NCBI GenBank assembly: GCA_949751835.1
Contig: CATKHK010000094.1
Coordinates: 1 to 64,000, forward strand
Source of the DNA: Blepharisma japonicum
Lineage: Eukaryota; Ciliophora; Heterotrichea; Heterotrichida; Blepharismidae
Reading direction: 5' to 3'
Length of the DNA stretch: 64,000 bases
Positions 35,128 through 45,311 of the stretch are shown here, in pieces; within the stretch, counting starts at the first letter, position 1; each line of letters opens with the position of its first letter. The position numbers and the translations under genes were made by a program. The notes below the pieces were generated by a model. That model did no database searches and was not told the DNA's origin. It saw only the letters and a program-made list of their open reading frames with translations.

Positions 35128-35808
35128 ATGTCGATTTTAAATTTTTCGAGGCAAAATTTAAAAGAATTGGAGCTAGAAGACGAAGACGCAGTTTATTTAA
35201 ACGCATCAAATAACTTAATAGAGTCAACCTGGGGGATCCATTTAATGGTGAATTTGAGAGAAATTGATTTTTCTTATAATTTGATAAGACAGATTGAAGG
35301 CTGGGGATATTTGAGTCAATTGGAAATTATTGATATGTCACATAACTGTTTAGCAAGCACCTTTGGACTTAGAAGCTGTACTAAAGTGCATACGTTGTTA
35401 TTGAGAGGAAATTTTTTAAGGGGAATTGAAGGATTAGAAGGGATGAAAGAGCTGAAATATTTAGATGTGTCACATAATCAATTGAATGATGTTTTTGCGT
35501 CTATAAGGCCCTTAAGTTTGAATGCGAAATTGCAGTCATTATTTTTAGAAGGAAATCCATTGCCTGCGTATAGACAGTATTGTTATTCAATGCTTCAAAG
35601 TTTAGCTTTATTGGATGGCGTTCCTACTCCTCCTAGCAATGCAAATAATAAACCTGGCTCCCTCCGTAGCTGTTACTCAATTAAAAAAAGGCCTGCTCAA
35701 GAAAAAAGCAGTAAAGTATTAACTCAAAGATGTAGATCAGCGTTTTCTACATCAAGAAATCAAGAGTGCTATGAGCCTAGGCATGCTACATCTAGAAAAA
35801 TAATTTAA
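35128..35808 (+). CDS. SDS22-type leucine-rich-repeat protein
   Basis: The 226-residue product has five to six LRRs of the 22-residue SDS22-like class (LREIDFSYNLIRQIEG, LEIIDMSHNCLAS, VHTLLLRGNFLRGIEG, LKYLDVSHNQLND). An LRR-cap-like segment follows: LFLEGNPLPAYRQYCYSML, then LALLDGVPTP. The final 60 residues are basic and disordered. Such proteins are common in ciliary complexes and as phosphatase regulators. I cannot assign a specific partner. It is divergently paired with polymerase kappa. Confidence 0.88.
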   Translation: MSILNFSRQNLKELELEDEDAVYLNASNNLIESTWGIHLMVNLREIDFSYNLIRQIEGWGYLSQLEIIDMSHNCLASTFGLRSCTKVHTLLLRGNFLRGIEGLEGMKELKYLDVSHNQLNDVFASIRPLSLNAKLQSLFLEGNPLPAYRQYCYSMLQSLALLDGVPTPPSNANNKPGSLRSCYSIKKRPAQEKSSKVLTQRCRSAFSTSRNQECYEPRHATSRKII

Positions 35809-35858
35809 AAGAAAATTTGTACTTGTTTAAATTTATATAGTAATTAACAGCCTTAAAA

Positions 35859-37289
35859 ATGACAGAAATGAATCAATTTGACTTAATAATTGGAATCGCA
35901 ATTGGTAATGCTAAGCCTACAAGTGCTAAATATTATCGTTTTTCTCCTGAAAAAATCCATCAAGATTTATCTCTGCTTTCAGCTGCAAAAGCTCTTAGTC
36001 GGCTAAAACCATTAAACGACCTTGGTGAAGAATATCAAAATTTATATATGCCTGCTTTGCCTTGCCATGATTTAGTTCTGATTTCTGAAGAAGAACCGTC
36101 ACCATTTGGTCCTTGAATAAAAGATGAAGAAGGAATTCCACTATTTCTTTCAGGAAAAAGATCAGCAATTTTTTCTCAGGACAATCAACTTATCAGATTA
36201 AAAGGTTGTGGAAATCTTAATTATGGATTTAACATAGAGCCTATGCCATATCCCCCAGAAGGTAAAGAAATAAGAGGCTGCTGCTTTGAAAACACAGGCC
36301 CTAGAGAGCAATTCATGAGTTGGCACATAAATTCAATACTATCAAACTATGGCTTTAAGACTGGGAATTTGCCATATGGACTTTGAGAATATCAAAATGA
36401 AAATTTAAGCCAAATTAAAAAATTTTGTGGAATATTTCAAACTTTTGGGGATCGAAGATTGGCTACTCACTTATTAGGAGGTGCTGATAAATTATTAAAT
36501 GAAATCGAAAAATTTTGTGATCATGAGAAATTAAATCATATGTTTGTAGATTCTCGTAAAATCGGAAATAAAATTGAAAGCACCGTAAAACAAATTAAAA
36601 ATACTGGACCGTTATTCCATGAAGATTTGCATGTATGGACTTCTCAAGGGGTTTATAGAAATAATTCTTCATTATTAAATATCCTAGACAAAGATCCTGA
36701 TTTCGAATTTTTTGAAAATTTTGATGTTGACTTAGGGATTGGAAGAAGAGTCAACGTAAAAAATATAGCTAGAGACCTTGCAAAACTTTTCTGGAAAATT
36801 GGAAGAGAAGCAGGGCAGATTAAAAGAATATTAGAAGATCATGACATATCATGAGGATATTTTATTGATCACAATCCGTTTGAGCCTCATTGTAATTCCC
36901 ATCCTAATAACTTCATCATATTGCCATCTGGATCTGAGCACATTTTAGCTCCTGTTGATTTTGATATGGCTTTTAGAGGAAACGAGTTTTTGAATATCGT
37001 TGATGAAAATTCCCTCGGACAAAATGATAACTCATTATTTCAAAACTGACTTAATTGTGAAAGAGTAAACCTTGAGTTAGCGCTTGCTGGACAAGAAAAT
37101 ATGGCCAACTTTAGTTATTCTGAAGAAGCTAGTGAATCTGTATTGCATAGTGCTTACAGAGATTTATTAGTACTGGGATATCGTTCTGGGTTTGACAAAT
37201 CTGAGGACACATACAATGAAAGCAGAGCCCATTTGGAGCCAGTCATTTTTACATGCTTGGCTTTCACACAAGAAGTTGATAAATATTAA
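35859..37289 (+). CDS. Unrecognised protein with a kinase-like HPNNF...VDFDMAF motif
   Basis: One frame of 476 residues with TGA-Trp codons. The first 100 residues end in LPCHDLVLISEEEPSPFGPW. A middle part has RGCCFENTGPREQFMSWH and FGDRRLATHLLGG. A late segment, SHPNNFIILPSG followed by APVDFDMAFRG, resembles the catalytic-loop Asn and metal-binding Asp of aminoglycoside-phosphotransferase-type kinases. I see no clear ATP-loop. It could be a small-molecule kinase or a dead relative. It starts 50 bp downstream of the LRR gene on the same strand. Confidence 0.8.
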
Positions 37290-37512
37290 TCTTAAGAAAT
37301 TTTAAACGTATTCTTATTTTTCCTATATATAAAAATCATACTACTCGATGCCAAAGGAGTTTATTACCGCCTGCTCATCTATTTATTATTCAAAAACTTC
37401 ATCATAAATTTTTAAACGAAAATCTTTTCAAAAATTCCTACAATAATATTGATTTATTACAAAATTAATCTAGGTGCTTAACATCGGTATAAAATAAACA
37501 ATATTTACTTAT

Positions 37513-38343
37513 CTATAGCTCCTTCTTAGCAAGATTAGCAAACTCTGGGCTATTGTTTCTTTCGTTTGAATTTACAAATTCATCTATTTGGTTTTTAATT
37601 TCTTGAGGAAATTCGTTTTTAAAAAAGTTCATGAAGCCTATCATCTGAGCAAGCTCTTCTGTACAGTTTCCAGCTCTGCTCATAATAACAGTTTGAGGGT
37701 CCATAAAAGGCTGAATTTCTATTTCCTTCAACATTTCATATGCTGCGTAGTTGTGGAGAATTCCCCATTTTTGATAGCAGTATGGAGTATGTTCTGATTC
37801 CATTAAGCAGCACTTAAATCCGAATTTTTTACAAAGAGAATCTAAATTAAAGTCTGCGAACAAGTAACTGACATAATAATGGTATGATTCTCGCACTGAT
37901 AATTTTTCAAAATACGTTTTGCAGAATAAATGATTAAAACTTCTGTTTGACTTTTGTTTGATTTCATATCTTTTTGCTTTACCGTCAGTTTCTGGACCTT
38001 CTTCTGTCCTACTTATTTTTGATAATTCTTCTTTGTGCCTCTCAAAGCATTTTTTAAGCAAATCAAATGCAGCTACTGCCGCATCATTTAGCTCATTGAG
38101 TTTATTTAAAGTCTTTTTGGGGGATTTAAGTTTCATTATGTTTCTATTGATTCGTTTATGGCCTCTGATGAGCTGACATCTTAAATATTCTTTTTTCGGG
38201 TGTAAGCTTTTCTTTCCACGGTTAAAAAGGCTGAGTACCCAAGTGTCGTAGCTCGGTCGCCGTCCTGATTTTCTAGGAGTACGAAGAAAAGTAAAATAAT
38301 CAATTAGGGAGTTTGCGCTATTAGAATCATCGATTGCTTCCAT
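37513..38343 (-). CDS. Unrecognised protein, helical, Cys-containing
   Basis: The product has 276 residues from ATG 38343 (MEAIDDSNSANSLIDYF). The codons further upstream contain no ATG. It has a basic N-terminal half (PRKSGRRPSYDTW, KKSLHPKKEYLRCQLIRGH, RINRNIMKLKSPKKTLNKL). A helix-rich C-terminal half follows (SVRESYHYYVSYLFADFNLD, then FGFKCCLMESEHTPYCYQKW). No transmembrane segment and no known domain. The basic N terminus suggests nucleic-acid binding or nuclear import, which is inference only. Confidence 0.75.
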   Translation of the reverse strand: MEAIDDSNSANSLIDYFTFLRTPRKSGRRPSYDTWVLSLFNRGKKSLHPKKEYLRCQLIRGHKRINRNIMKLKSPKKTLNKLNELNDAAVAAFDLLKKCFERHKEELSKISRTEEGPETDGKAKRYEIKQKSNRSFNHLFCKTYFEKLSVRESYHYYVSYLFADFNLDSLCKKFGFKCCLMESEHTPYCYQKWGILHNYAAYEMLKEIEIQPFMDPQTVIMSRAGNCTEELAQMIGFMNFFKNEFPQEIKNQIDEFVNSNERNNSPEFANLAKKEL

Positions 38344-38799
38344 TTTATAGGATAATCTCGAGTGGCTATTAAAAATATATGAATTATTATAATTATACTT
38401 AAGCACACTTTAAATGATATAGAGCCTTTATTTTCCTTTGAGATTGGATCGAAATCATCAAGGCTGATGATCCATCACCATAATAAAAAAGCCATTTTCT
38501 TAGCTTTTTTACTAAAACTATATAAAATCGTTAGAATTATTAAATTTTAAAATGCATTATTGCTCTTCAATAGTATTATCATAATAAAAAATTACAAGTA
38601 TTTATTGTTTGAAACATCTAAATTAAGCCTGGATTATTAGCATAGATATGATACCCTAACAACGCCCATATACCTGTGCCTTTATATTGACTAAATTTTG
38701 TTAATGTTCAATAAATTTTGCTTTCTCAAAATCCCAAATTATTTTTTTGGGCAATCCAATCCAAAATAAATTTTGATTTTTTGCTATTTCAAGCAAAAT
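38344..38799. other. Divergent intergenic region
   Basis: AT-rich spacer between divergent genes; it should carry promoters for both. No RNA or repeat recognised. Confidence 0.5.
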
Positions 38800-39297
38800 A
38801 TGGGAGAGTTTTTGAGATTTATCGGCAAATGGTCTGGCTCAGGATATGTTCTTCCTCCTATCAATGTCAATTATGGTGAGGAAATTTCAATTACCCCATT
38901 TGGAACACCAAAAGGCATTATTTATAATTTTTCATCAAAAACTTGGATTGCAGGAAGTGATTATCAAACTCGCCCAATGCACACAGAGATTGGGATGATG
39001 AAGCTAAGGAACCTTGAAGCTGGGAATTTTGCGGTCGAACTGATGCTCACTCATCCATTTGGATTGTGCGAAGTCGATTGTGGCCAAGCTGTAGGCTCTG
39101 AAATTTTGCTTGAAAGCACAAATTTTATAAGAACTCCGACAAATACAAATATAAAAATCGATAAAGTTAGAAGAAGATATTGAATCGAAGGCGACACCTT
39201 GAAATATCAGCTTTACTTGACTGTTTTTGGAGGTCAAGAAAACTTGCATTTGCAAGGTGAATTAACAAGAGTGACAGAGCAAACTCTTTACAACTAA
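38800..39297 (+). CDS. Nitrobindin / THAP4 C-terminal-type heme-binding beta-barrel protein
   Basis: The 165-residue product from ATG 38800 has one TGA-Trp. It shows the conserved run of the family: FLRFIGKWSGSG, YGEEISITPFGTP, a PMHTEIGMMKLR strand, PFGLCEVDCG, and RRRYWIEGDTLKYQLYL, with ENLHLQGELTR at the end. Nitrobindins are small FABP-like barrels that bind heme b and react with NO or peroxynitrite. The length is typical (about 165). Cytosolic, since no signal is present. Confidence 0.85.
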
Positions 39298-39663
39298 ATA
39301 ATGATTAGTTTAATTATCATTAAATTAAGTAACTATTATTTTTATGTCTTTTGCAATTTAAACATTCTTAAAATAAATATTATTCTGTGTTTTGATATCT
39401 CCCTCCAAAAACAAATATTAACTTTCAAAGCAAAAGCTATGCGATATAAAACATTATTGAGGCCTTAAAAGAGAAAGCAGTTGTTAAATACTCTAAAGTG
39501 ATATAAAGTCTTATTCGTTTTAAAATAAATTAAAAACATATGTATATCTTAATTGAAAAAAAATTCAATAAACAAAAAATTAACACTTTCTCTATCATTT
39601 ATAACAACTCTCTATGAGATTTCTCTGTTTTTAACTCAAATTATAATTCGAAAATTTATTATA
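39298..39663. other. Intergenic spacer
   Basis: AT-rich convergent spacer with no feature seen. Confidence 0.5.
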
Positions 39664-39987
39664 CTAATCAATACTTTCTTCACCTCTTTTAATACCAAAA
39701 CAGATTGAATTCACATCAATATTTTCTTTGTTAAAAATTTCGTCGTCCAAATTCTTGGAGCTTTTATTTGAAAATTTGTGAAATTCAGCTTCACCACGCT
39801 TTGGGGATTTTCTGAAAAATCCTGTATTATGTTTCTTTAAGTCCTTATAAGTTCTAAGCTTAAAGTCGTTTAACACAAAATGTGAAAAAACATGCTGCTT
39901 TAAAAATTTTCTACTTTTAAAAGTAGATTCACAGATCAAGCACTTTTGAATTCTAACGCGTCGAGCTATTCCCATTTTTATATTCAT
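39664..39987 (-). CDS. Small single C2H2-finger protein
   Basis: The product has 107 residues with one clear finger, CLICESTFKSRKFLKQHVFS with the final His. A partial second finger (LRTYKDLKKH) lacks its Cys pair, and the tail is basic then acidic. It resembles the neighbour at 40025-40501 in the finger sequence, with the same CxxC-xx-FKSR-xL order, so the pair probably arose by duplication, this one having lost a finger. Confidence 0.7.
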   Translation of the reverse strand: MNIKMGIARRVRIQKCLICESTFKSRKFLKQHVFSHFVLNDFKLRTYKDLKKHNTGFFRKSPKRGEAEFHKFSNKSSKNLDDEIFNKENIDVNSICFGIKRGEESID

Positions 39988-40024
39988 TAAGCATTAGCAA
40001 AAATTCAATAAATAAAATTTACCT

Positions 40025-40501
40025 TTAATTATTTTCAACCTTTGGGAAAGGTGATGTTTGAATTACTCTGCTACCAAAATTTAGTTTTTTCTTTTCTTTA
40101 TGTTTTGAATCTTTATTTTCTTTATCAGAGTCTTCTAAGTTTAGATAATACCCTACGTCAAAACTATCCTCAACAGCTTCATTATTTTCTGTTTTTTCTT
40201 CAGTTTTTTCATCATCTTTCAGAGCGAGAAGTCATAGCGAAGCTAGCCACTCGTTATAATGAAGCCTCTTTTCATGCCTAGTTAAGCCATGCTTATATTT
40301 GTAGGAATTCCCACAAATTTTGCAGAAAAACTGTCTTTTTTGGCTATGAGAAATTTTGTGACGAGCTAAATAGGACCTTGATTTAAATAATTTGAAGCAT
40401 AGGCAGCACATCAATAAACGAGCTGATTTCCTTTTTTCCATTTTTAAATTTGGAATTCGGATCTGATCTAAAACGGGGGAATTTATTTTAATTATAAGCA
40501 T
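40025..40501 (-). CDS. Two-finger C2H2 protein
   Basis: The product has 158 residues from ATG 40501 to TAA, with one TGA-Trp after the fingers. An internal Met at 40440 is an alternative start. Finger 1 is CCLCFKLFKSRSYLARHKIS with the last His. Finger 2 is CKICGNSYKYKHGLTRHEKR with LH. The tail is rich in Glu and Lys (DDEKTEEKTENNEAVED, DSDKENKDSKHKEKKK), suggesting a disordered nuclear protein. Tandem with the single-finger gene downstream. Confidence 0.78.
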
Positions 40502-40660
40502 TAATCGATTAGAGCTAATAAACAGCAATAGTTTTGAAGATTTACCAGTAATTTAAAAACGCGCTACTTAGATGCTTATTTTAATTCATTTTCACTGTCT
40601 TTAGCATCTAAAAATAAATAAAAAAATCGTGGCCAACAACTGACAGCTCATTAGTTATAA

Positions 40661-42013
40661 ATGAAGCGAGGAAGAGGTGGAAAAGAAGGTGAACCTAAAG
40701 CGCCTAAGCCAAAAAAGGAAAAACCCCATAAGCCTACTTACGATGAGCTGGTAGCTGAACAAGACAAAGCAATGCAAGACCAATCAATAACAGCGTCCAA
40801 TGAAGAAGTAATAGAGTTTCTGAAGAAAAATGCTGGTGTAAAGGATGCGTTCATTGAACTTCGTCAATTGCTTTTAGCCTCCCCATGCACACGAAAAGAT
40901 ATAGGTGAGCTGATTTCGACCATATTTGACCTAATCGCTGAAGACCCTAAGCAGCTCCCATGGGGAAAAGCCGCCATCGAAACCATCTCAACTGAAGTTT
41001 TGGAGCCAAAAAATAGAATCAAGGACGCATTTTTTTTCCCAAGCGGCGAGTCAGAACTAAAGCTCTGCTGCTATCTCAACAAAGCCGTGAAGACAATGTT
41101 AGTTTGTGTATTTACAATTACTAACAATAATTTGGCCGACGCCATTAGAGATGCAGTAAAAAGAGGAGTTGACGTTAGAGTTATTTCTGATGATGAGTGC
41201 ATGAAAATGCTGGGATCTGATGTCAAACTTCTGCATGATGAAGGAATTCCTGTTAGAGTTGACTTAGATCCTCATGCCCATATGCACAACAAATTTGTGG
41301 TCATTGACGACTATTTATTGCTAACTGGGAGCTTTAACTGGACAAAACAAGCTGCGTATAAAAATTGCGAAAATTTGACAGTTATTGACGATCCTCCACT
41401 ATGCAAACTTTATACTGAAGAATTCAATAAGCTATGGAAACAGTTTGAAAGCAGCGAGGCAAATTATATTTCTGGATTCGTGCAGCCACCTCCAATGAAA
41501 TTCCATAAAAAGACTGATAAAAAGCCAGAAGAAGAAGGCAAAAAGACCGAAGAAGTCAAAGTAGAAGTAGCAAAAGTAGAGGAAGTTACTAATGTTGAGG
41601 AAATAGTAGATCCAGCTAGAGAAAAGCCTACTAAAAAGAATAGTGTTTCTGAGGAAGCAAAACCTGTAGATGCTCCTAAAGAAAAAACACCAAAGAAGAA
41701 TAGCATCTCAGAAGAATCTAAACTTGCTGAGGAAGGAAAAACTGAGACTACACCAGCACAGCCTTCGGAAAAGAAGCCAAGAAAAGGGCGACCTCCAAAA
41801 GCAGCAGAAGCAAAATCAACTGAAGAAAAGAAAGAGCCAAAGCCGAGGAAAACACCAGTTAAAAAGGATACGCCCAAAAAACAGTCAGGCAGAAAGAAGA
41901 AAAAGCAAGACTCAGATGAAGAATCAGCAGGATCGGAGTCAAAAGTACTTCAGCTTGAATCAGACTCTGAAGGAAAAGCTGCAGCAGGAAAATCGGATTC
42001 AGATTTCGAATAA
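40661..42013 (+). CDS. PLD-superfamily protein, Zucchini/MitoPLD-like single HKD, with AT-hook tail
   Basis: The 450-residue product has three parts. Residues 1-25 are Lys/Pro-rich. Residues 30-270 hold a single phospholipase-D-like domain with the HKD-type motif HMHNKFVVIDDYLLLTGSFN near 207, preceded by GVDVRVISDDE as in Zucchini/PLD6. Residues 280-450 are a Lys/Glu/Pro-rich tail with an AT-hook-like KKPRKGRPPKA. Single-HKD family members act as dimers; animal members cleave piRNA precursors, others are nucleases. The tail and lack of a membrane anchor suggest a nuclear, DNA-associated nuclease rather than a mitochondrial one (inference). Confidence 0.82.
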   Translation: MKRGRGGKEGEPKAPKPKKEKPHKPTYDELVAEQDKAMQDQSITASNEEVIEFLKKNAGVKDAFIELRQLLLASPCTRKDIGELISTIFDLIAEDPKQLPWGKAAIETISTEVLEPKNRIKDAFFFPSGESELKLCCYLNKAVKTMLVCVFTITNNNLADAIRDAVKRGVDVRVISDDECMKMLGSDVKLLHDEGIPVRVDLDPHAHMHNKFVVIDDYLLLTGSFNWTKQAAYKNCENLTVIDDPPLCKLYTEEFNKLWKQFESSEANYISGFVQPPPMKFHKKTDKKPEEEGKKTEEVKVEVAKVEEVTNVEEIVDPAREKPTKKNSVSEEAKPVDAPKEKTPKKNSISEESKLAEEGKTETTPAQPSEKKPRKGRPPKAAEAKSTEEKKEPKPRKTPVKKDTPKKQSGRKKKKQDSDEESAGSESKVLQLESDSEGKAAAGKSDSDFE

Positions 42014-42262
42014 ATTTAATCCCAATAATCTCAATACTTGTGTTTTAATTTCATATAAAATTTCACAATTTTAAAATTAAGAGCATAATTAGTAATTTCC
42101 TGACAAACAAAATTGCCTAGCATATGTTAAAAAAATTAAATTATTTAGAAAGCTATTCGGCTATTAAGAAAAATAAAAAATAATAATCAGATTAAAAGGT
42201 TAAATATGAATTACAAGACTACTACTTTATGAAGTATAAATAAAGATATAAATACTTTACTA

Positions 42263-44212
42263 TTAGAATAATTCACAGTGTTTACTCGCATTTGCTCCAA
42301 AATGTTTCAAAACTGTACATACTTCGGTTCTATTATTAATTTGAGCTAAGTCTAAGGGTGAATAGCCTTCTTTACAAATTGGAGACAGCATTGCCCTTAA
42401 ACGAATTAATTCTTCAACTACAGCTTTATGGCCGCCTTGTGCGGCTTGATGTAAGGCAGTCCTTCCTGCTTTATCCCTTCTATCTACATCTGCTCCATTT
42501 TTATGTAAGTAAGATATCAAATCTGCATAATTAGAAGCAGCCGAAGCTATTAAAGCTGTCCATCCAAAATTATCTTCAGCTTCTACATCGCATCCATTTT
42601 TCACCAAATATTTAAGTATTTTTACACAGTAATTTTCTGCTGCTAATATTATAAGCGGTTTATGAGAGTCTGCACCTATTTCAGGCACAAGTGAGTTTTC
42701 CTTATTTTTTACTATTTTTGTTTCTTCTTTTTGTATTCAAGAAATTCCTAAATATTCTATAAGTGCGATACATATATTTTCTTTATGCTTGATTATATAA
42801 TACTGTATAGCTTCATGAATAATTTCTTTAGAAATTAAATTAAGTAATTTATAATGTTCAAAAGTTGCAAAATTTTTGCATAAACCTTGGTTAATTATCA
42901 ATATATTTGGGTGTTTATGGCAAGGAAAAATTGGGAATGAATTTTCAAGCAAAAATTTAAAAAGATCTTCGTTATCATTTTCGGCTGAAATACAAAAAGG
43001 GTTGCAAAATTGATCGTTATAATGGTTTTTTAGATGAAGCTTTTTTTTGCGAAATAATTTCAAAATTGGAAGGTTTCCTTTTTGTGCTGCAAGAGATATT
43101 GAAGGAATTTCTAATTCAAAATCTGAGTCAGATGTGGGTCATGTGTCCGCTCCACAGCTTAATAATAATTTGAGTAATTTCAGATGTGAGCAAAATATTG
43201 CGGTGTTTACTAAACTATTTTTATACTCAGCTGTATGGAAACTAAGATCAAGACCATGCCGAATCATTATTTTAAAAGTGTTTACGAGTATGGTCTCAGT
43301 TTTGTGATTTTTATGAATGAATTGAATTTGTGGGTAGTTTCAAGTGCAAAGAGAGCTATCAGACATAAGGTCAACATCTCCTCCATAGTTAAGAAACCTT
43401 TCTAATTTTTCAAAATCATCTTTTCCCTTTATTTCATACAAAATATCTCCAATACTAGTACTGTTTATACTAATTCCATGATTTTCCAAACATTTTGATG
43501 TGCTTGAGATAATATCTTTTATAAAGAGTCTTTTCAATCGAGATTCTTGTAATATTTCTTGTAATTCATTTAGCTCTATATTAAGATTTTCGAGCTGGGA
43601 ACAATAAGTTAGATCAAGCAACTCAAGATTTTTCAAGTTTTTTACAATTTCTTTAAAATCAAATAATGTAGTAGAAGTATTCCCTGCATAAAGCTTCTTT
43701 AAATTCGGAAACAGCGAAATTAAAGATTCATATCCCAATGATTTACTTTTATTGTTAGCAAATTTTAGCACTTCAAGAGGCAAATCAATAGTTTCTGGAG
43801 GATTTTTAGATAATGATGCTTGCTTTGTATAGTTTAATCGATCTCAAAGCTCTCCTAATGGAATCTTTGTATTAGTGAGATTTAATTTGAGGAGACTTGG
43901 CTGAGAAATAAGTACTAAACATAGCCTTTTAGTTGTAATATTTACATTTCGAAGATCTAAAGATAATAGTTTAAATTCTGCAAGCGATAATTTGCATGAG
44001 AATTTGCAAAATATTTGAAATAAGTCACAAGAAGGGTCAAAACATCCTGGCTGAAGTTTATAACTTCCTGTTCCTTGAAGCGAAAAATAATGCTCTGACT
44101 CTTCTATAATAATTTTTCATGTCTTGCAAACTTGAGCAAGTTTAATTACTTGATTGAAAGGGCCCACAATTGGAAGGATAAATTTGAGTATTTTTATTGG
44201 CAATTCTTCCAT
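42263..44212 (-). CDS. F-box / LRR / ankyrin-repeat protein
   Basis: One frame of 649 residues with TGA-Trp codons. The N terminus (MEELPIKILKFILPIVGPFN, LAQVCKTWK) is an F-box. Residues 90-240 contain LRR-like segments (LEVLKFANNKSKSLG, FPNLKKLYAGN, LELLDLTYCSQLENL). The second half holds ankyrin-type units (HGLDLSFHTAEYKNSLVN, DNFGWTALIASAASNYADLI, DKAGRTALHQAAQGGHKAVV, KEGYSPLDLAQINNRTEV). F-box proteins bring substrates to SCF ligases. This one could use the cullin at 12722-14920, an untested idea. Its domain mix is unusual. Confidence 0.85.
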
Positions 44213-44566
44213 TTATATTTTTTTGTAAAGATTTTCCTCTATTATAACATTGAAGTCGTGAAATATCTTGTAAGACGGAAGAAATTTAAAAATAATTATA
44301 TTTTGAGAATCATTAAATCTAATTTTAATTAAATAACAAAACAAAAATTATCTAAAAAAATATTTTTAAATATCTTGCTTTTATAATGAAAATAAATAAG
44401 CATGATAGAAAATGCAAATTAAACTCTGTTAAAACTCAATGGAAATTATACTATGAAATTTTATTAAAAATAATCTAATAATTATTTGGCTTTAAATTAT
44501 TATAAGAATTTTCTGCTTTCCAATTAGTGATTTTCCATTTTCAATTCTAATAAAGCGACAAAAATA
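44213..44566. other. Divergent intergenic region
   Basis: AT-rich DNA between divergent starts. A short plus-strand open stretch overlapping the F-box gene is a shadow. No motif recognised. Confidence 0.5.
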
Positions 44567-45256
44567 ATGGCTGCTGCATTAAAGCTCTACACCAATCCAT
44601 TTTCTCAGCCAGGCCGTGCTGTTCAATGCTTCATAGCATTAAATCATATAGACTATGAGCTCCACGTCATAGACTTCGGCAAAGGAGAGCAAAGATCCCC
44701 AGAATTCCTTGCAATAAACCCACAAGGACAAGTTCCTGTTATTGCCCATGGAGATTTCCATCTCGCAGAAAGTGGTGCTATCCTTATCTACTTAGCAGAA
44801 GCTTATCACATCGAAAACCAATGGTATCCAGCAGACATCCATCAAAGAGCCCAGATTAATTCATACTTGCATTGGCATCATACAAACTCACGCAAGCATT
44901 GCTACAGTTTGGTTTTCCAAAAAGTTACCCAGCCTGTATTTATGGGATTCCCACCCCTTGCCCCTGAAAAAGAGGCTGAATTAAAAGCTAACGTTGACGC
45001 TTTTATGGCTGGTATCAATGCCACATTAGAAGCCCATCATTACATAGCAAGAACTTCTCAAGCAAGCTTAGCAGATCTCCAATGCTTCAGTGAGCTCGCT
45101 CAATTGAAATTAGTGAACTACGACTTTACACCATACCCAGCTGTTAAGAGATGGTTTGAAGAACTCGAAAGCAACCCTCAAATAAATGATATTCATCAGC
45201 CATTATTCGGTTTCGCTAGAAAACTTAACACTCCTGCAGAAGAAGCTACTAATTAA
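44567..45256 (+). CDS. Glutathione S-transferase, theta-like
   Basis: The 229-residue product has the thioredoxin-like N-terminal domain with the theta/phi-type catalytic region NPFSQPGRAV (active Ser candidate in FSQPGR). INPQGQVPVI follows, with the cis-Pro, and the SNAIL-like ESGAILIYLAE. The C-terminal all-helical domain starts near residue 90. Length is typical. It detoxifies electrophiles with glutathione in the cytosol. Codon use is relatively G+C-rich, suggesting high expression. It precedes the gamma-CA-like gene by 55 bp on the same strand. Confidence 0.93.
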   Translation: MAAALKLYTNPFSQPGRAVQCFIALNHIDYELHVIDFGKGEQRSPEFLAINPQGQVPVIAHGDFHLAESGAILIYLAEAYHIENQWYPADIHQRAQINSYLHWHHTNSRKHCYSLVFQKVTQPVFMGFPPLAPEKEAELKANVDAFMAGINATLEAHHYIARTSQASLADLQCFSELAQLKLVNYDFTPYPAVKRWFEELESNPQINDIHQPLFGFARKLNTPAEEATN

Positions 45257-45311
45257 ACCTTAAGAAATCATCTCCATTAATAATCCTATAGATTTAATTT
45301 ATATTCCATTT

